From Micromonosporaceae bacterium KJ-029 (GTDB taxonomy: Bacteria; Actinomycetota; Actinomycetes; Mycobacteriales; Micromonosporaceae), in NCBI GenBank assembly GCA_005402585.1, contig BIFP01000008.1, positions 652,423 to 716,422 of the forward strand: a stretch of 64,000 nucleotides of DNA, given 5' to 3'. The notes under the pieces are model-generated. The model saw only the letters and a program-made list of their open reading frames with translations. It did no database searches and had not been told where the DNA came from. Shown here piece by piece: positions 7,200 to 16,468 of the stretch. Position numbers and translations under genes: made by a program. The first letter of the stretch is position 1. Every line of letters begins with the position of its first letter.

Positions 7200-9368
7200 A
7201 TGAGCCGCGTGCGGAATCTGCGTGTCCGCCCGGACCTGCTCTACGTGGCGAGCGGCTGGAGCACGCTGGTCACCGACGTTCGCGGTCGCATCACCGGCGC
7301 CGACCCGCAGGGCTTCTTCGCGCGCAACACCCGGGTGCTCAGCACCGAACGGATCACCATCAACGGCCGCGAGCCGGTGCCGTTCAGCACGGCGACCGTG
7401 CAGGGGCACGCCCAACTGTCGTACGCCGAACTCGGCGACGGTGCGAAACTGCCCTCCCGCGCGGCGTACCTGCTGGTGGAGCGCTTCGTCGGCGCGGGCC
7501 TGCGGACCAGGCTGACCGTGGTCAGCTACGCCGACGAGCGGCTGGACCTGCGACTGCGGATCCACCTCGCCGCCGACTTCGCCGACACGGGCGAGGCCGA
7601 GACCGGCCGCCGCATCCAGTCCGGCCCGGTCGATGCCCGGTGGGATCCCACGGACCAGGAACTACGCCTGACGTACCGGTGCGACGGGCTGGACCGGGCG
7701 GTGGCGATCCAGATCCGGGCCGACGAACCGGTCCGGTACGCCGACGGCGAGTTCGCCGTCGACATCACGGTGCGGCCCCGGGAACGCAGCCGGGTGGAAC
7801 TCACCGTCGAGCCCGTCTTCGACGGCCAGCGCCTCGCCGCGCCGCCGCCGAACTTCACCGAACCCGACGACGCCGCCAGTTCGGCACGGGCCCGACTCGG
7901 CCGCGAGTTCACCCGGCTGACCAGCTCCAACTTCGACGTCACGGCGGCCTGGCGGTGCGCCCGGGAGGACCTGTCCGGGCTGCCCCTCGGCGAACCGGCC
8001 GGACCGGCCGCACCGATCGCCGGCCTGCCGATCTACCAGGAGATCTTCGGTCGGGACACGATGACCGCATCGTGGCAGGCCCTGCTCGCCGGGCCGACGA
8101 TGCTCGCGGACAGCCTCCGGCTGAACGCCCGTTACCTCGGCCGGCGGGTCGACGACTGGCACGACGAGGAGCCCGGCAAGCCACTGCACGAGGCGCGCCA
8201 GGGGCCGGTGTCGGCGCTCGGCATCGATCCGCTAGCCCACTACTACGGCGACTGGTCGACCGCGCCGGACTTCCTGGTCTACCTCGGCCAGTACTACGCC
8301 TGGACGGCGGATCTCGACACGGTCCGCGAGTTGCTGCCGGCGGCACGCCGCGCCCTGGCCTGGATCGACCGGTACGGCGATGTCGACCACGACGGTTTCC
8401 TCGAGTACCACTGCCGTTCCCGGGGAGGTGTGAAGAACCAGGGCTGGAAGGACTCCGACGACGCCGTCGTCGACGAACACGGTCGGATCGTGCCGAATCC
8501 GATCGCGACCAGCGAGTTGCAGGCGTACTGGTACGCCGCCCTGCGGCACGCCGCAGTGGCCTTCACGGTGGCCGGTCATCCCGCGTTCGGTCTCGGCCTG
8601 GTCCGCAAGGCGGCCGCCCTGCGGCGCCGCTTCCACGGTGCCTTCTGGATGCCTGACCAGGGCTGCTACGCCATGGCACTCGACCCGGACAAGCGGCAGG
8701 TCCGCTCGGTCAACTCCAACGACGGTCACCTGCTGGCCACCGGGATCGTGCCGGCCCGGATCGCGCCCCTGGTCGCCGATCGGCTGCTGGCGCCCGACAT
8801 GTTCAGCGGCTGGGGCATTCGCACGCTCTCCTCCGCCCACCCGTCGTACAACCCCTTCAGCTACCACCGGGGCAGCGTCTGGCCGGTCGAGGCGGGCACC
8901 ATCGGCGTCGGGCTAGCCCGCTACGGCCGCTGGGAGCACCTGCACCGGCTGGCCGAGGGGGCGTTCGCGGCCTCGGCGCTGTTCGCGGAACACCGCCTAC
9001 CGGAGGTGCTCAGCGGCCTGCCCCGCGACGACGTACATCCCCACCCCGGCGTCTACCCGAACTCCTGTTCCCCGCAGGCGTGGTCGGCCAGTTCGGTCGT
9101 CATACTGATCCAGGCGCTGCTGGCGCTGCGTCCCGCCGCATCACTGCGGACGATCTTCATCGACCCGCACCTGCCGGAGTGGCTGCCCGACCTGAGGCTG
9201 GAAGGCGTGCAGGTCGGTGACCGCACCGTCGACCTCACCGTCCGACGTCGACGGGGCGGGCGGACGTCCGTACGCACCAGCGGCGACCGGATCGCCGTGA
9301 TCCGCCGACCCACCGTCCAGGCCATCTCGACCCGCCGCCACCAGGCAGGACCAGGCGGCCCCTTCTAA
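7200..9368 (+). CDS. Glycogen debranching-family glucosidase, second copy
   Basis: A 722-residue paralogue of the protein at 4445-6538, with an N-terminal beta domain and an (alpha/alpha)6 barrel. Conserved barrel segments include DDWHDEEPGKPLHEARQG, NQGWKDSDDAV, GWGIRTLSS and YHRGSVWPVEAG. The barrel segments align but the N-terminal domains differ considerably, so this is an old duplication. The ATG at 7200 is chosen because AGGTCAGGGG precedes it. It is cytoplasmic. Members are often annotated as amylo-alpha-1,6-glucosidases, though some act on other alpha-glucosides. Catalytic acids were not assigned here. Confidence 0.9.
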   Translation: MSRVRNLRVRPDLLYVASGWSTLVTDVRGRITGADPQGFFARNTRVLSTERITINGREPVPFSTATVQGHAQLSYAELGDGAKLPSRAAYLLVERFVGAGLRTRLTVVSYADERLDLRLRIHLAADFADTGEAETGRRIQSGPVDARWDPTDQELRLTYRCDGLDRAVAIQIRADEPVRYADGEFAVDITVRPRERSRVELTVEPVFDGQRLAAPPPNFTEPDDAASSARARLGREFTRLTSSNFDVTAAWRCAREDLSGLPLGEPAGPAAPIAGLPIYQEIFGRDTMTASWQALLAGPTMLADSLRLNARYLGRRVDDWHDEEPGKPLHEARQGPVSALGIDPLAHYYGDWSTAPDFLVYLGQYYAWTADLDTVRELLPAARRALAWIDRYGDVDHDGFLEYHCRSRGGVKNQGWKDSDDAVVDEHGRIVPNPIATSELQAYWYAALRHAAVAFTVAGHPAFGLGLVRKAAALRRRFHGAFWMPDQGCYAMALDPDKRQVRSVNSNDGHLLATGIVPARIAPLVADRLLAPDMFSGWGIRTLSSAHPSYNPFSYHRGSVWPVEAGTIGVGLARYGRWEHLHRLAEGAFAASALFAEHRLPEVLSGLPRDDVHPHPGVYPNSCSPQAWSASSVVILIQALLALRPAASLRTIFIDPHLPEWLPDLRLEGVQVGDRTVDLTVRRRRGGRTSVRTSGDRIAVIRRPTVQAISTRRHQAGPGGPF

Positions 9369-9486
9369 CCGGCATCCATGTCCGATCCGGGAACCGCCCG
9401 AACGGCGGTTCCGGGGACAGACGTCGCGGCGTTACCGTACGCGAGCTTCCCGCGACGTTGCTCCCCCGACGGAGAGGACCAGGCGC

Positions 9487-10566
9487 ATGGACGGTACGGC
9501 CCGCCGACACCGACTGGTCAGACTGGTCACCGTCGCCGCCCTGGTGGTGGCCGCCCTGGGGCTGGCGGCTCCGCCGGCGTCCGCCCAGGCGGGGCCCAAG
9601 ATCACCGTGATGACCCGCAACCTGTACCTCGGCGGCGATCTCACCCCGTCGATGACCGCGCCGAACCTGCCGGCGTTCCTCGACGCGAACGCGGCCCTGC
9701 TCAGCCATGTGGACCTGGTCGACTTCCCGGCCCGCGCGAAGCTGATCGCGCAGGAGATCCGCGAGCACAAGCCCGACGTGGTCGGCCTTCAGGAGGTCGC
9801 GCTCTGGCGCACCGGGCCGTTCCTGGACCCGGCGCCGGCCACCACGGTCCGGTACGACTACCTCGCGCTGCTGATGCGGGAACTGGCCGCCGCCGGCCAC
9901 CGGTACGACGTGGCGGTGGTGCAGGAGCAGGCGGACCTGGAAGCCCCGGCCGGGGCACCGCACAACGTGGACGCCCGGCTCACCATGCGCGATGTCATCC
10001 TGCTCCGGCACGGCGGCCGGGTGAAGGTGACCGGCACCTCCTCGGGGAACTTTGCCGAGAACATGCAGATCCAACTGCCGGCGCCCCTGGGCACCGTGAC
10101 GAGCACCCGGGGTTGGACTGCGGTGGACCTGGTCCACGGTCAGCGGGCCTTCCGGGTGGTGAACACCCACCTGGAGGCCTTCCACCCGGTGGTGCGGGCG
10201 CGGCAGGCCGAGGAACTGCTGGCCGGCGCGCTGAACCACCCCGGACGGGTCGTCCTCGTCGGTGACCTCAACAGCGGGCCGGAGCTGCCCGTCCCGGTCA
10301 ACCGGGCGGCCTACCTCGCCCTGACGGCGGGCGGCATGGTCGACACCTGGCCGGTCCTGCATCCCGGCGAGCCGGGATACACCTCCGGCCTGGGCGACGA
10401 TCTGACCGAGCCGGCCGACGCCGTCGAACACCGGATCGACATGGTGCTGGTCCGTGGAGCGGTGGTCCCGGTGGCGAGTGAGGTGTTCGGTACCGAGCGG
10501 CGGACCGCCGCTGGCCGCTGGCCGTCCGACCACCTCGGTTACCTCGCGACCGTCGCACTACCGTAG
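9487..10566 (+). CDS. Secreted endonuclease/exonuclease/phosphatase-family protein
   Basis: A 359-residue exported protein. A basic N-terminus and hydrophobic core end in an ASA-Q cleavage site near residue 33. The EEP fold is marked by VMTRNLYLGGD, GLQEVALW with the metal-binding Glu, LVGDLNSGP with the catalytic Asp/Asn, and a C-terminal SDHLGYLATV. Such enzymes cleave phosphodiesters in nucleic acids, inositol phosphates or sphingolipids; which one cannot be told here. GGAGAGG precedes the ATG. It ends tail-to-tail with a methyltransferase gene, overlapping by nine bases. Confidence 0.9.
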   Translation: MDGTARRHRLVRLVTVAALVVAALGLAAPPASAQAGPKITVMTRNLYLGGDLTPSMTAPNLPAFLDANAALLSHVDLVDFPARAKLIAQEIREHKPDVVGLQEVALWRTGPFLDPAPATTVRYDYLALLMRELAAAGHRYDVAVVQEQADLEAPAGAPHNVDARLTMRDVILLRHGGRVKVTGTSSGNFAENMQIQLPAPLGTVTSTRGWTAVDLVHGQRAFRVVNTHLEAFHPVVRARQAEELLAGALNHPGRVVLVGDLNSGPELPVPVNRAAYLALTAGGMVDTWPVLHPGEPGYTSGLGDDLTEPADAVEHRIDMVLVRGAVVPVASEVFGTERRTAAGRWPSDHLGYLATVALP

Positions 10567-11112
10567 AGCGGGGGCCGGCGCGGCGAGCCCGGCCGGTGGG
10601 CGGCCCACGATCCCCACCACGGACGCCGACCGTCTGGTCGCCACCGAGAAGCCGCCGGCCGCGAGTGCCTCGGTCACCTTCCCGGCGATCTCGTCCGTGC
10701 GCCCGGATGGCGGCTCGTAGTACAGATGCACCGCACCACCCGGCGCCAGTAGCCCCCTGAGCAGGGCACATTCGTCACGCGCCGGCCTGGTCCAGAACAG
10801 GTTCACGTTGATCGCGAAGATCGTGTCGAACCGTTCGCGGTCGAGGCCCACGGCGGCGACGTCGGCCGGTCGGAAGGCAACCGGCTGGATGGTCGCGCGA
10901 CCAGTTCGGATGTCGGGTTCGTTGAGCCGCCGCGCCCGCGCGACCATCGTCTCGGACCGGTCGATCGCGGTGATGCTGCCGGTCGACAGTCGCGGGCAGA
11001 TCAGCGCGACCGCGACACCACCTCCGCAGCCGATCTCCAACAGCCGGTCGGTCGGTTTGACGGCCAGCGTTTCCACCGCCCACCTGATCCGTTCCGGTAC
11101 CGCCGCCGGCAT
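10558..11112 (-). CDS. Class I SAM-dependent methyltransferase
   Basis: A 184-residue Rossmann methyltransferase. Motif I is LLEIGCGGGVAVA, motif II ITAIDRSETM, and a later DTIFAINVNLFW takes the motif IV position. It is shorter than average but contains the whole SAM fold. No cofactor or substrate clue comes from the flanking genes. Its 3' end overlaps the convergent exonuclease-like gene by nine bases, so the two may read through or interfere with each other. Confidence 0.85.
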   Translation of the reverse strand: MPAAVPERIRWAVETLAVKPTDRLLEIGCGGGVAVALICPRLSTGSITAIDRSETMVARARRLNEPDIRTGRATIQPVAFRPADVAAVGLDRERFDTIFAINVNLFWTRPARDECALLRGLLAPGGAVHLYYEPPSGRTDEIAGKVTEALAAGGFSVATRRSASVVGIVGRPPAGLAAPAPALR

Positions 11113-11219
11113 GCCCGCAGCGTACCCGGCGAGGTGGGCGGCACCCGCGCCCGCGGCACGCCCCGACCGGCCCGCCGGACGAAACGACTACGGACGGCCC
11201 GTACGCGGGTCGGTGGTGC

Positions 11220-12374
11220 TCACGGCGTCAGCTCCTCGACCTCGACGCGCCGGCCCTCGCGCGCCGACCGCAGGCCGAGTTCGGCCAGCTGCACGCCGCG
11301 CGCACCGGACCACAGGTCCCAGGTGTACGGGGCGTCCTCGGCGACGTGTCGCAGGAACATCTCCCACTGCGCCTTGAAGCCGTTGTCGTAGACCTCGTTG
11401 TCCGGCACCTCCTGCCACTGCGACCGGAAGTCGTCGGTGGTGGGCAGGTCAGGGTTCCAGACCGGTTTCGGGGTGGTGGCCCGGTGTTGCACGCGGCAGC
11501 GGCGCAGCCCGGCCACGGCGCTGCCCTCGGTGCCGTCGACCTGGAACTCCACCAGTTCGTCGCGGTTGACCCGCACCGCCCAGGACGAGTTGACCTGAGC
11601 CACGATGCCGCCGTCCAGTTCGAAGATGGCGTACGCGGCGTCGTCGGCGGTCGCGTCGTAGGGCTGGCTGTCCTCGTCCCAGCGTCGCGGGATGTGGGTC
11701 GTGACGTGCGCGGTGACCGCCCGGACCGGGGCGAAGACCTGCTCCAGCACGTAGTGCCAGTGCGGGAACATGTCGACGACGATGCCGCCGCCGTCGGCGG
11801 TCCGGTAGTTCCAGCTCGGACGCTGCGCCGTCTGCCAGTCGCCCTCGAAGACCCAGTAGCCGAACTCGCCGCGCACCGACAGGATCCGGCCGAAGAAGCC
11901 GCCCCGCACCAGCCGGTCCAGCTTGCGCAGGCCGGGCAGGAACAGCTTGTCCTGCACCACACCGTGCCGTACGCCGGCCGCGTCGGCGGCCCGGGCCAGG
12001 TCGACCGCGCCGGACAGGGTGGTGGCGAGCGGCTTCTCGGTGTAGATGTGCCTGCCCGCCTTGATGGCCTGGCCGATCGCCTTCTCCCGCTCGCTGGTGA
12101 CCTGGGCGTCGAAGTAGATCGAGACGTCCGGGCGGGCCAGCGCCGCGGCCAGGTCGGTGCTCCACTCGGTCAGCCCGTGCCGGGCCGCGACGTCGCGCAG
12201 CTTGGCCTCGTTGCGCCCGACCAGGACGAGTTCCGGCCACAGCCGGCCGCCGCCGCGCAGCGGCAGGCCGCCCTGTTCCCGGATGGCCAGCAGGGACCGG
12301 ACCAGATGCTGTCGGTAGCCCATCCGCCCGGTCACGCCGTTCAACACGATCCCGATCGGAACACGTGCCGTCAT
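11220..12374 (-). CDS. Gfo/Idh/MocA-family NAD(P)-dependent oxidoreductase
   Basis: A 384-residue dehydrogenase with an N-terminal Rossmann domain (NGVTGRMG at about residues 12-19), the family EKPLATT motif that positions the catalytic Lys, and a C-terminal substrate domain. GGAGG precedes the ATG at 12374. Family members oxidise or reduce sugars, inositols and glycosides, often at C3. It lies downstream of two secreted carbohydrate-related genes on the same strand, behind a strong hairpin, and may be partly uncoupled from them. Control by the LacI regulator at 20530 is inferred from the operator before the first gene of this unit. Confidence 0.9.
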   Translation of the reverse strand: MTARVPIGIVLNGVTGRMGYRQHLVRSLLAIREQGGLPLRGGGRLWPELVLVGRNEAKLRDVAARHGLTEWSTDLAAALARPDVSIYFDAQVTSEREKAIGQAIKAGRHIYTEKPLATTLSGAVDLARAADAAGVRHGVVQDKLFLPGLRKLDRLVRGGFFGRILSVRGEFGYWVFEGDWQTAQRPSWNYRTADGGGIVVDMFPHWHYVLEQVFAPVRAVTAHVTTHIPRRWDEDSQPYDATADDAAYAIFELDGGIVAQVNSSWAVRVNRDELVEFQVDGTEGSAVAGLRRCRVQHRATTPKPVWNPDLPTTDDFRSQWQEVPDNEVYDNGFKAQWEMFLRHVAEDAPYTWDLWSGARGVQLAELGLRSAREGRRVEVEELTP

Positions 12375-12460
12375 CGCCTCACCCTCCAGGTAAGCCTTTG
12401 TCCGGGCACCCGACTTCTCCGGGTGCCGCAAAACGTCGCCCCGGTCCCCCGGTCCCCCGG

Positions 12461-12489
12461 GTGCCGGGTGCCGGGTGCCGGGTGCCCGG
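12461..12489. repeat. Short tandem repeat of GTGCCGG
   Basis: Three exact GTGCCGG units and one GTGCCCGG follow each other in the gap between two minus-strand genes. The array is next to the terminator-like hairpin and is probably a slippage product. No function is evident. Confidence 0.7.
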
Positions 12490-12523
12490 TGGGAACGGCG
12501 GCGACGCTGCCGCCGTTCCCACC
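12488..12523 (-). terminator. Strong hairpin after the sorbosone-dehydrogenase-like gene
   Basis: A 15-bp perfect stem (GGTGGGAACGGCGGC and its complement) with a six-base loop begins nine bases past the stop at 12533 on the minus strand. There is no T-run, as is usual for terminators in high-G+C actinobacteria. It should reduce read-through into the Gfo/Idh/MocA gene. Confidence 0.65.
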
Positions 12524-12532
12524 GCAGCGGTC

Positions 12533-14629
12533 TCAGGCCGGCGTGCCGGTCACCTTCATGTGACGCAGGCGGCCGACGTTGTCGAACGAGCCGAATCCGA
12601 CCCGCCCGGAGTCGAACGTGCTGTCCTTCGCGGTCATCAGCGGGTCCTTGCTGCCGTCGACGTACACGGCGATCTCGCCGGTGGCCGGCAGGTGCACGAC
12701 CCGCACCTTGTGCCAGTCGGCGTCGACGATCGCCGGGTTGGCACCGCGCGAGCGTCCGTTCCACTGGTAGTCGATGCGCTCACGGTCCGCGTTGTTGACC
12801 TTGAAGATGCCGTTGTGCGGGTAGATCGTGTGATCGGTGGAGAGGTGGGCGTAGTAGTACTCCGTGTCCGAACGCCAGCCGAACACGATGATCACGTCCC
12901 GGTTGCTGACCTCCACCGGCGTGTCCAGCCGTACCTGCGCCTCGATCTCCACCGAGGACCACTGCGGTCCGGCGGTCACCACGGCGTACTCGAACGGCCG
13001 GCGCGGGCCGGGCCGGCTGACGCCCGGCTCGGCGAGGATCACCTCGTCCTTGTGGAACTGCCACTTGGAGGGGGTCACCGGCGTCCAGTCCCGCAGGCCG
13101 GAGGGCTTGCTGAGCTTGGTGTTCCCGACCTTGCCGCCGGCGAAGACCCTGGTGCCGGTGACCTTCCAGATCTTGCCGTTGGCCTTGGCCAGGATGTACA
13201 GCTCGCCGGCGGCGTCGGTGCCGAAGCGCAGGTCGACCCGCTCCGCGCTGCCGGGCGCGCCGGGAGCGGAGAGATCCTGCATCCGCACCGGGTTGCCGGC
13301 CGCGTCGAACAGGGCCAGCCTGTGCAGCGGGGCCAGGTCCTCGCCCCGGCGCATCTGCTTGGCCTCGGTGTAGAAGACCTGCCCGTCGACCAGGTCACCG
13401 AAGACGTACTTGCCCTTCAGCGCGGGCACATCCTTGCCGCGGTAGACGAACCCGCCGGCCACCGCGACCCCCACGTCGGAGGTGCAGTTCCAGCCGGGAG
13501 CGGGGTTGTGGTCGTACGCCGCCACCGGGTACGTGTAGCCGTACTCCGCGTCGTTCGCCGGCAGCGGAAGGAGCTTGTCACAGGCGCCGGCCGCCCGGTC
13601 GAAGACGAAGGCGCCCTCCCGCTCGCTCCAGCCGAAGTTGTCCCCGGCGCGCACCTCGTAGATCGCCTCGATGGCGTGCTCGCCGATGTGGCCGAGGTAC
13701 ATCCGGCCGGTGGCCCGGTCCCAGCTGAACCGGTGCGGGTCGCGGAAGCCCACCGCGTAGACCTCGCCCAGCGCGCCGGTCTGGCCGACGAACGGGTTCG
13801 ACGGCGGGATGCCGTACTGACCGTTGGCGGAGTTGGTGCCGCGCGGGTCGATCCGCAGCAGCTTGCCGTGCACCATGCCCAGGTTCTGCGGCTCGGTGTT
13901 GCGGACTCCGGTGCCGCCGTCACCGACGGCCAGGTACAGCAGCCCGTAGTCGCTGTCCTTGCGCTTGGCGGTCGGGTTGAAGTTGATCTCCTGGACACCG
14001 TGGACCTGGCCGGCGAAGCCGATCCGCAACACCTCACGCCGGCTGCCGGCGAAGGTGTCGGCGGCCGGGTCGGTCGCCGTCCACTCGGTGATGACGCCGT
14101 GGAAGATGCTGTTGGCCTGGGCGTAGTCCGGCACCTCGGTGGTCGTCGACGCCTGCTCGGTGTGGATGGTGTAGAAGCGGCCGTTGCTGCCGAACTCCGG
14201 GTGGAACGCGACGTAGCCGAAGCCCTGGCCGAGACCGCGGCCGGAGAAGAACTGCGGGGCAAACGTGGCGGCCACGTCGAGGTAGACGTGTGGCACGCCG
14301 TCCTTGACCAGGTACAGCCTGCCGTTGAGGTCCGGTACGGCGCGGCGCCCGGAGCCGTCGGGCAGCTCCATGATCGTGTTGATCCGGGCGGTCCGCATGA
14401 GCCGCTGGTCGACCGGGGCCGGGTTGGGGAAGGACTCGGGGAAGCTGGCGTACTCCTCGAGGACCAGGCCGAGCCGGGACTGGGTGGGCATCTCGATGAT
14501 CGGGTCGTGGATCGGGTCGGCGGCCCGGGCCGGGCCGGCGGTGAGGGTGGACAGCACGAGGGTGGCGGCCGTGAGCCCGGCCGTCAGCGCGGATCTGCGG
14601 AGGCTGCCGGTTATGCGGAGGCTACGCAC
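12533..14629 (-). CDS. Secreted glucose/sorbosone dehydrogenase-like beta-propeller with lectin-like C-terminal domain
   Basis: A 698-residue exported protein. The signal peptide ends at about ARA-AD (residue 36). Residues of about 50-490 resemble PQQ-type glucose/sorbosone dehydrogenases (GYVAFHPEFGSNGRFYT, LYLAVGDGG, LLRIDPRG, VYAVGFRDPHRFSWD). The last 190 residues form a concanavalin-like domain similar to DUF1080/3-keto-disaccharide hydrolase folds (WSSVEIEAQVRL, DWHKVRVVHL, VGFGSFD). The GTG start at 14629 has AGGAGA upstream. It lies 37 bases after the LamG gene and probably shares its LacI-type operator. Whether it binds PQQ or acts as a sugar oxidase is not shown. Confidence 0.88.
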   Translation of the reverse strand: MRSLRITGSLRRSALTAGLTAATLVLSTLTAGPARAADPIHDPIIEMPTQSRLGLVLEEYASFPESFPNPAPVDQRLMRTARINTIMELPDGSGRRAVPDLNGRLYLVKDGVPHVYLDVAATFAPQFFSGRGLGQGFGYVAFHPEFGSNGRFYTIHTEQASTTTEVPDYAQANSIFHGVITEWTATDPAADTFAGSRREVLRIGFAGQVHGVQEINFNPTAKRKDSDYGLLYLAVGDGGTGVRNTEPQNLGMVHGKLLRIDPRGTNSANGQYGIPPSNPFVGQTGALGEVYAVGFRDPHRFSWDRATGRMYLGHIGEHAIEAIYEVRAGDNFGWSEREGAFVFDRAAGACDKLLPLPANDAEYGYTYPVAAYDHNPAPGWNCTSDVGVAVAGGFVYRGKDVPALKGKYVFGDLVDGQVFYTEAKQMRRGEDLAPLHRLALFDAAGNPVRMQDLSAPGAPGSAERVDLRFGTDAAGELYILAKANGKIWKVTGTRVFAGGKVGNTKLSKPSGLRDWTPVTPSKWQFHKDEVILAEPGVSRPGPRRPFEYAVVTAGPQWSSVEIEAQVRLDTPVEVSNRDVIIVFGWRSDTEYYYAHLSTDHTIYPHNGIFKVNNADRERIDYQWNGRSRGANPAIVDADWHKVRVVHLPATGEIAVYVDGSKDPLMTAKDSTFDSGRVGFGSFDNVGRLRHMKVTGTPA

Positions 14630-14666
14630 GCGGTTCTCCTTCTCGGTAGGACGGTGCCGAGGGTGG

Positions 14667-15623
14667 TCAGCGGGCCATGTAGCGGTACTGCTTCTCGACG
14701 TCGCTCGCCGAGACCACGCGGTCGAGGAACATCAGGGCGTCCATGCGGCAGTCGCAGGGGTTCCGCTCCAGCGTGTTCTGCGGGAAGCTCCCGCCGATCT
14801 TGATGCCCCGGGGGTCGGAGGCGGTGGTCACGTGCGGGCCGGGCCCCGACACGAGCCACGGGTCGTCGGTACGGGTGTAGAACCCGTCCAGCGGCTTGCC
14901 GTTGCGGTAGAGCGCCAAGGTTCCGGTGTTGAAGTCGAAGGTGGCGGCGAGGTGCACCCAGGTCCCCTTCGGCAGCAGGGTGCGCCAGTCCTCGCTCGCG
15001 GCGAAGGTCTGCGAGTTGCCGCCGTCGAGGCGCCGGCCGAGCGCGACCAGGCGCAGTTCCCCGTTGACGTCGATGAGTTCGAGCAGCGCCCGTACGCCGT
15101 GACCGTCGGAGTCGCCGGTCAGGATGCCGGCCAGCCCGATGGCGTTGAACCGGTCGGACGGGTTGACGGTGGTGGAGTTGGGCGCCGGGGCGTCCATCTC
15201 CAGCTTGAACCAGCCCATCACCGTGGTGCCCTGCGTCCCGGCGAACGGGCGCAGCGTCCGGACGCCGCTGGACGACCAGATGCCGGCCTTCCAGTCGTCG
15301 TTGCCGGCCTCGGCGGGGTTGACCTGCCGGGTCTGCAGCGCCTTGCCGCTGCCCGGGTAGGCCCGGTCGGCCACCCGCATCGCGGCGCCGCCGTTGACGA
15401 GTTCGATCTCGGTGCCGGATCGGCCCTGGTCGCGTTCGAGCGCGGCGTCGCCCTCGACGGGGTGGTCGAAGTCGTAGAAGGCGACCAGGTTCGATCGCAG
15501 GTGCGGGTGGACGTCGCGCGGGTGGCTCCGGTCCGCCTGGGCGGCGGGCGCTCCGGCGCCCAGCACCATACCGACCGCCAGCAGGGTGGCGGTGGTGGCC
15601 ACGAAGCGTCTGGTTCTGGTCAT
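14667..15623 (-). CDS. Secreted LamG/concanavalin-fold protein
   Basis: About 318 residues. A twin-basic N-terminus and hydrophobic stretch end near AQA-DRS, indicating export. The mature part is a single LamG-like jelly roll: NLVAFYDFDHPVEGDAALERD at the front, then TVMGWFKLEM, GTWVHLAATFDFNTGTLALYRNG and a closing CDCRMDALMFLDR. Such domains bind carbohydrates or serve as inactive lectin modules. GAGG eight bases before the ATG at 15623 favours this start over a GTG three codons upstream. It is the first gene after the operator at 15660-15679. Confidence 0.85.
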   Translation of the reverse strand: MTRTRRFVATTATLLAVGMVLGAGAPAAQADRSHPRDVHPHLRSNLVAFYDFDHPVEGDAALERDQGRSGTEIELVNGGAAMRVADRAYPGSGKALQTRQVNPAEAGNDDWKAGIWSSSGVRTLRPFAGTQGTTVMGWFKLEMDAPAPNSTTVNPSDRFNAIGLAGILTGDSDGHGVRALLELIDVNGELRLVALGRRLDGGNSQTFAASEDWRTLLPKGTWVHLAATFDFNTGTLALYRNGKPLDGFYTRTDDPWLVSGPGPHVTTASDPRGIKIGGSFPQNTLERNPCDCRMDALMFLDRVVSASDVEKQYRYMAR

Positions 15624-15659
15624 CGCGTACACCTCGTTTCGCGTCTCTCGTGGAGGCGT

Positions 15660-15679
15660 AACCGCTTTCGTAAGCGCTT
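15660..15679. promoter_or_regulatory. LacI-type double operator before the LamG/sorbosone-dehydrogenase genes
   Basis: A perfect AAGCGCTT palindrome (15672-15679) and a degenerate AACCGCTT (15660-15667) have centres 12 bases apart. The same pair with the same spacing occurs at 20440-20459. The site is 37 bases upstream of the LamG start at 15623. The likely binder is the LacI protein encoded at 20530-21564. Confidence 0.7.
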
Positions 15680-15718
15680 ACGTACGTGTACTCAGCTGCT
15701 GTGTCGTACCGGTGGGGG

Positions 15719-16468
15719 TTACCGCTTCGGCGCGGCCGTCGGCTCGGCGGGCCGGCCGCCGAGGTATAGCTCACCGAGCTGGGGGTCGGCCAGCAGTTGC
15801 GCCGCCGGCCCGGAGATGTGCACCCGCCCGAGGTCGAGCACGCACCCGAGGTCGGCCGTCTCAAGCGCCCGCCGGGCGTTCTGCTCCACCAGCAGCACCG
15901 CCGTGCCGGCGTCACGCATCCGCACGACCTGTTCGAACACGATGCCGGTCGCCTTCGGATCCAGGCCCATGGACGGCTCGTCGAGGAGGACGACCTTGGG
16001 GTTGACCATGAGGGACCGGGCGAACTCGACCTGCTTCTGCTGTCCGCCGGAGAGCAGGCCCGCCAGCGACTCCCACCGCTGCGCGACCACCGGGAAGAGA
16101 TCCTTGACGAGGGCGGTCCGCTCGGCGATGAGCGCCTTGTCCTTCAACGTGTAGCCGCCCAGGAGCACGTTCTCCGCGACGGTCATCTCGCGGAACACAC
16201 TGTGCCCCTGCAGGACGTGCGCCACCCCCGAGGCGAGCATCCGTTGCGGTCCCTGGCCGGTCACGTCCACGCCACCGACGAGGATCCGCCCGGAACGCGG
16301 CTTGAGCAGCCCGCTGGCGACCTTCAGCACGGTCGACTTGCCGGCGCCGTTGGGACCGACGAGGCAGACGATGGTGCCGGCGGGCACCGAGACGGTCAGG
16401 CCGCGCAGCACCGGTGCGGCGCGCCCGTAGCCGGCCTGGATGTCGACGAGTTCGATTTCAGACGCCAA
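15719..16468 (-). CDS. Liv-type ABC transporter ATPase (LivF-like)
   Basis: A 249-residue ATPase with Walker A GPNGAGKST (38-46), signature LSGGQ (139-143), Walker B VVLLDEP (159-165) and the LivF-like end. The only plausible start is a TTG at 16468 with GGGGG seven bases upstream; it overlaps the previous gene by 11 bases. It forms the ATPase pair with the LivG-like protein of the same importer. In family terms this is a hydrophobic amino acid transporter, but the LacI-type control here suggests another solute. Confidence 0.93.
   Translation of the reverse strand: MASEIELVDIQAGYGRAAPVLRGLTVSVPAGTIVCLVGPNGAGKSTVLKVASGLLKPRSGRILVGGVDVTGQGPQRMLASGVAHVLQGHSVFREMTVAENVLLGGYTLKDKALIAERTALVKDLFPVVAQRWESLAGLLSGGQQKQVEFARSLMVNPKVVLLDEPSMGLDPKATGIVFEQVVRMRDAGTAVLLVEQNARRALETADLGCVLDLGRVHISGPAAQLLADPQLGELYLGGRPAEPTAAPKR

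Noticed and set aside
12365..14803. An 812-codon plus-strand open frame opposite the sorbosone-dehydrogenase-like gene
   Set aside because: High G+C makes long antisense frames common. The minus-strand gene has a signal peptide, family motifs and a ribosome site, and this frame has none.
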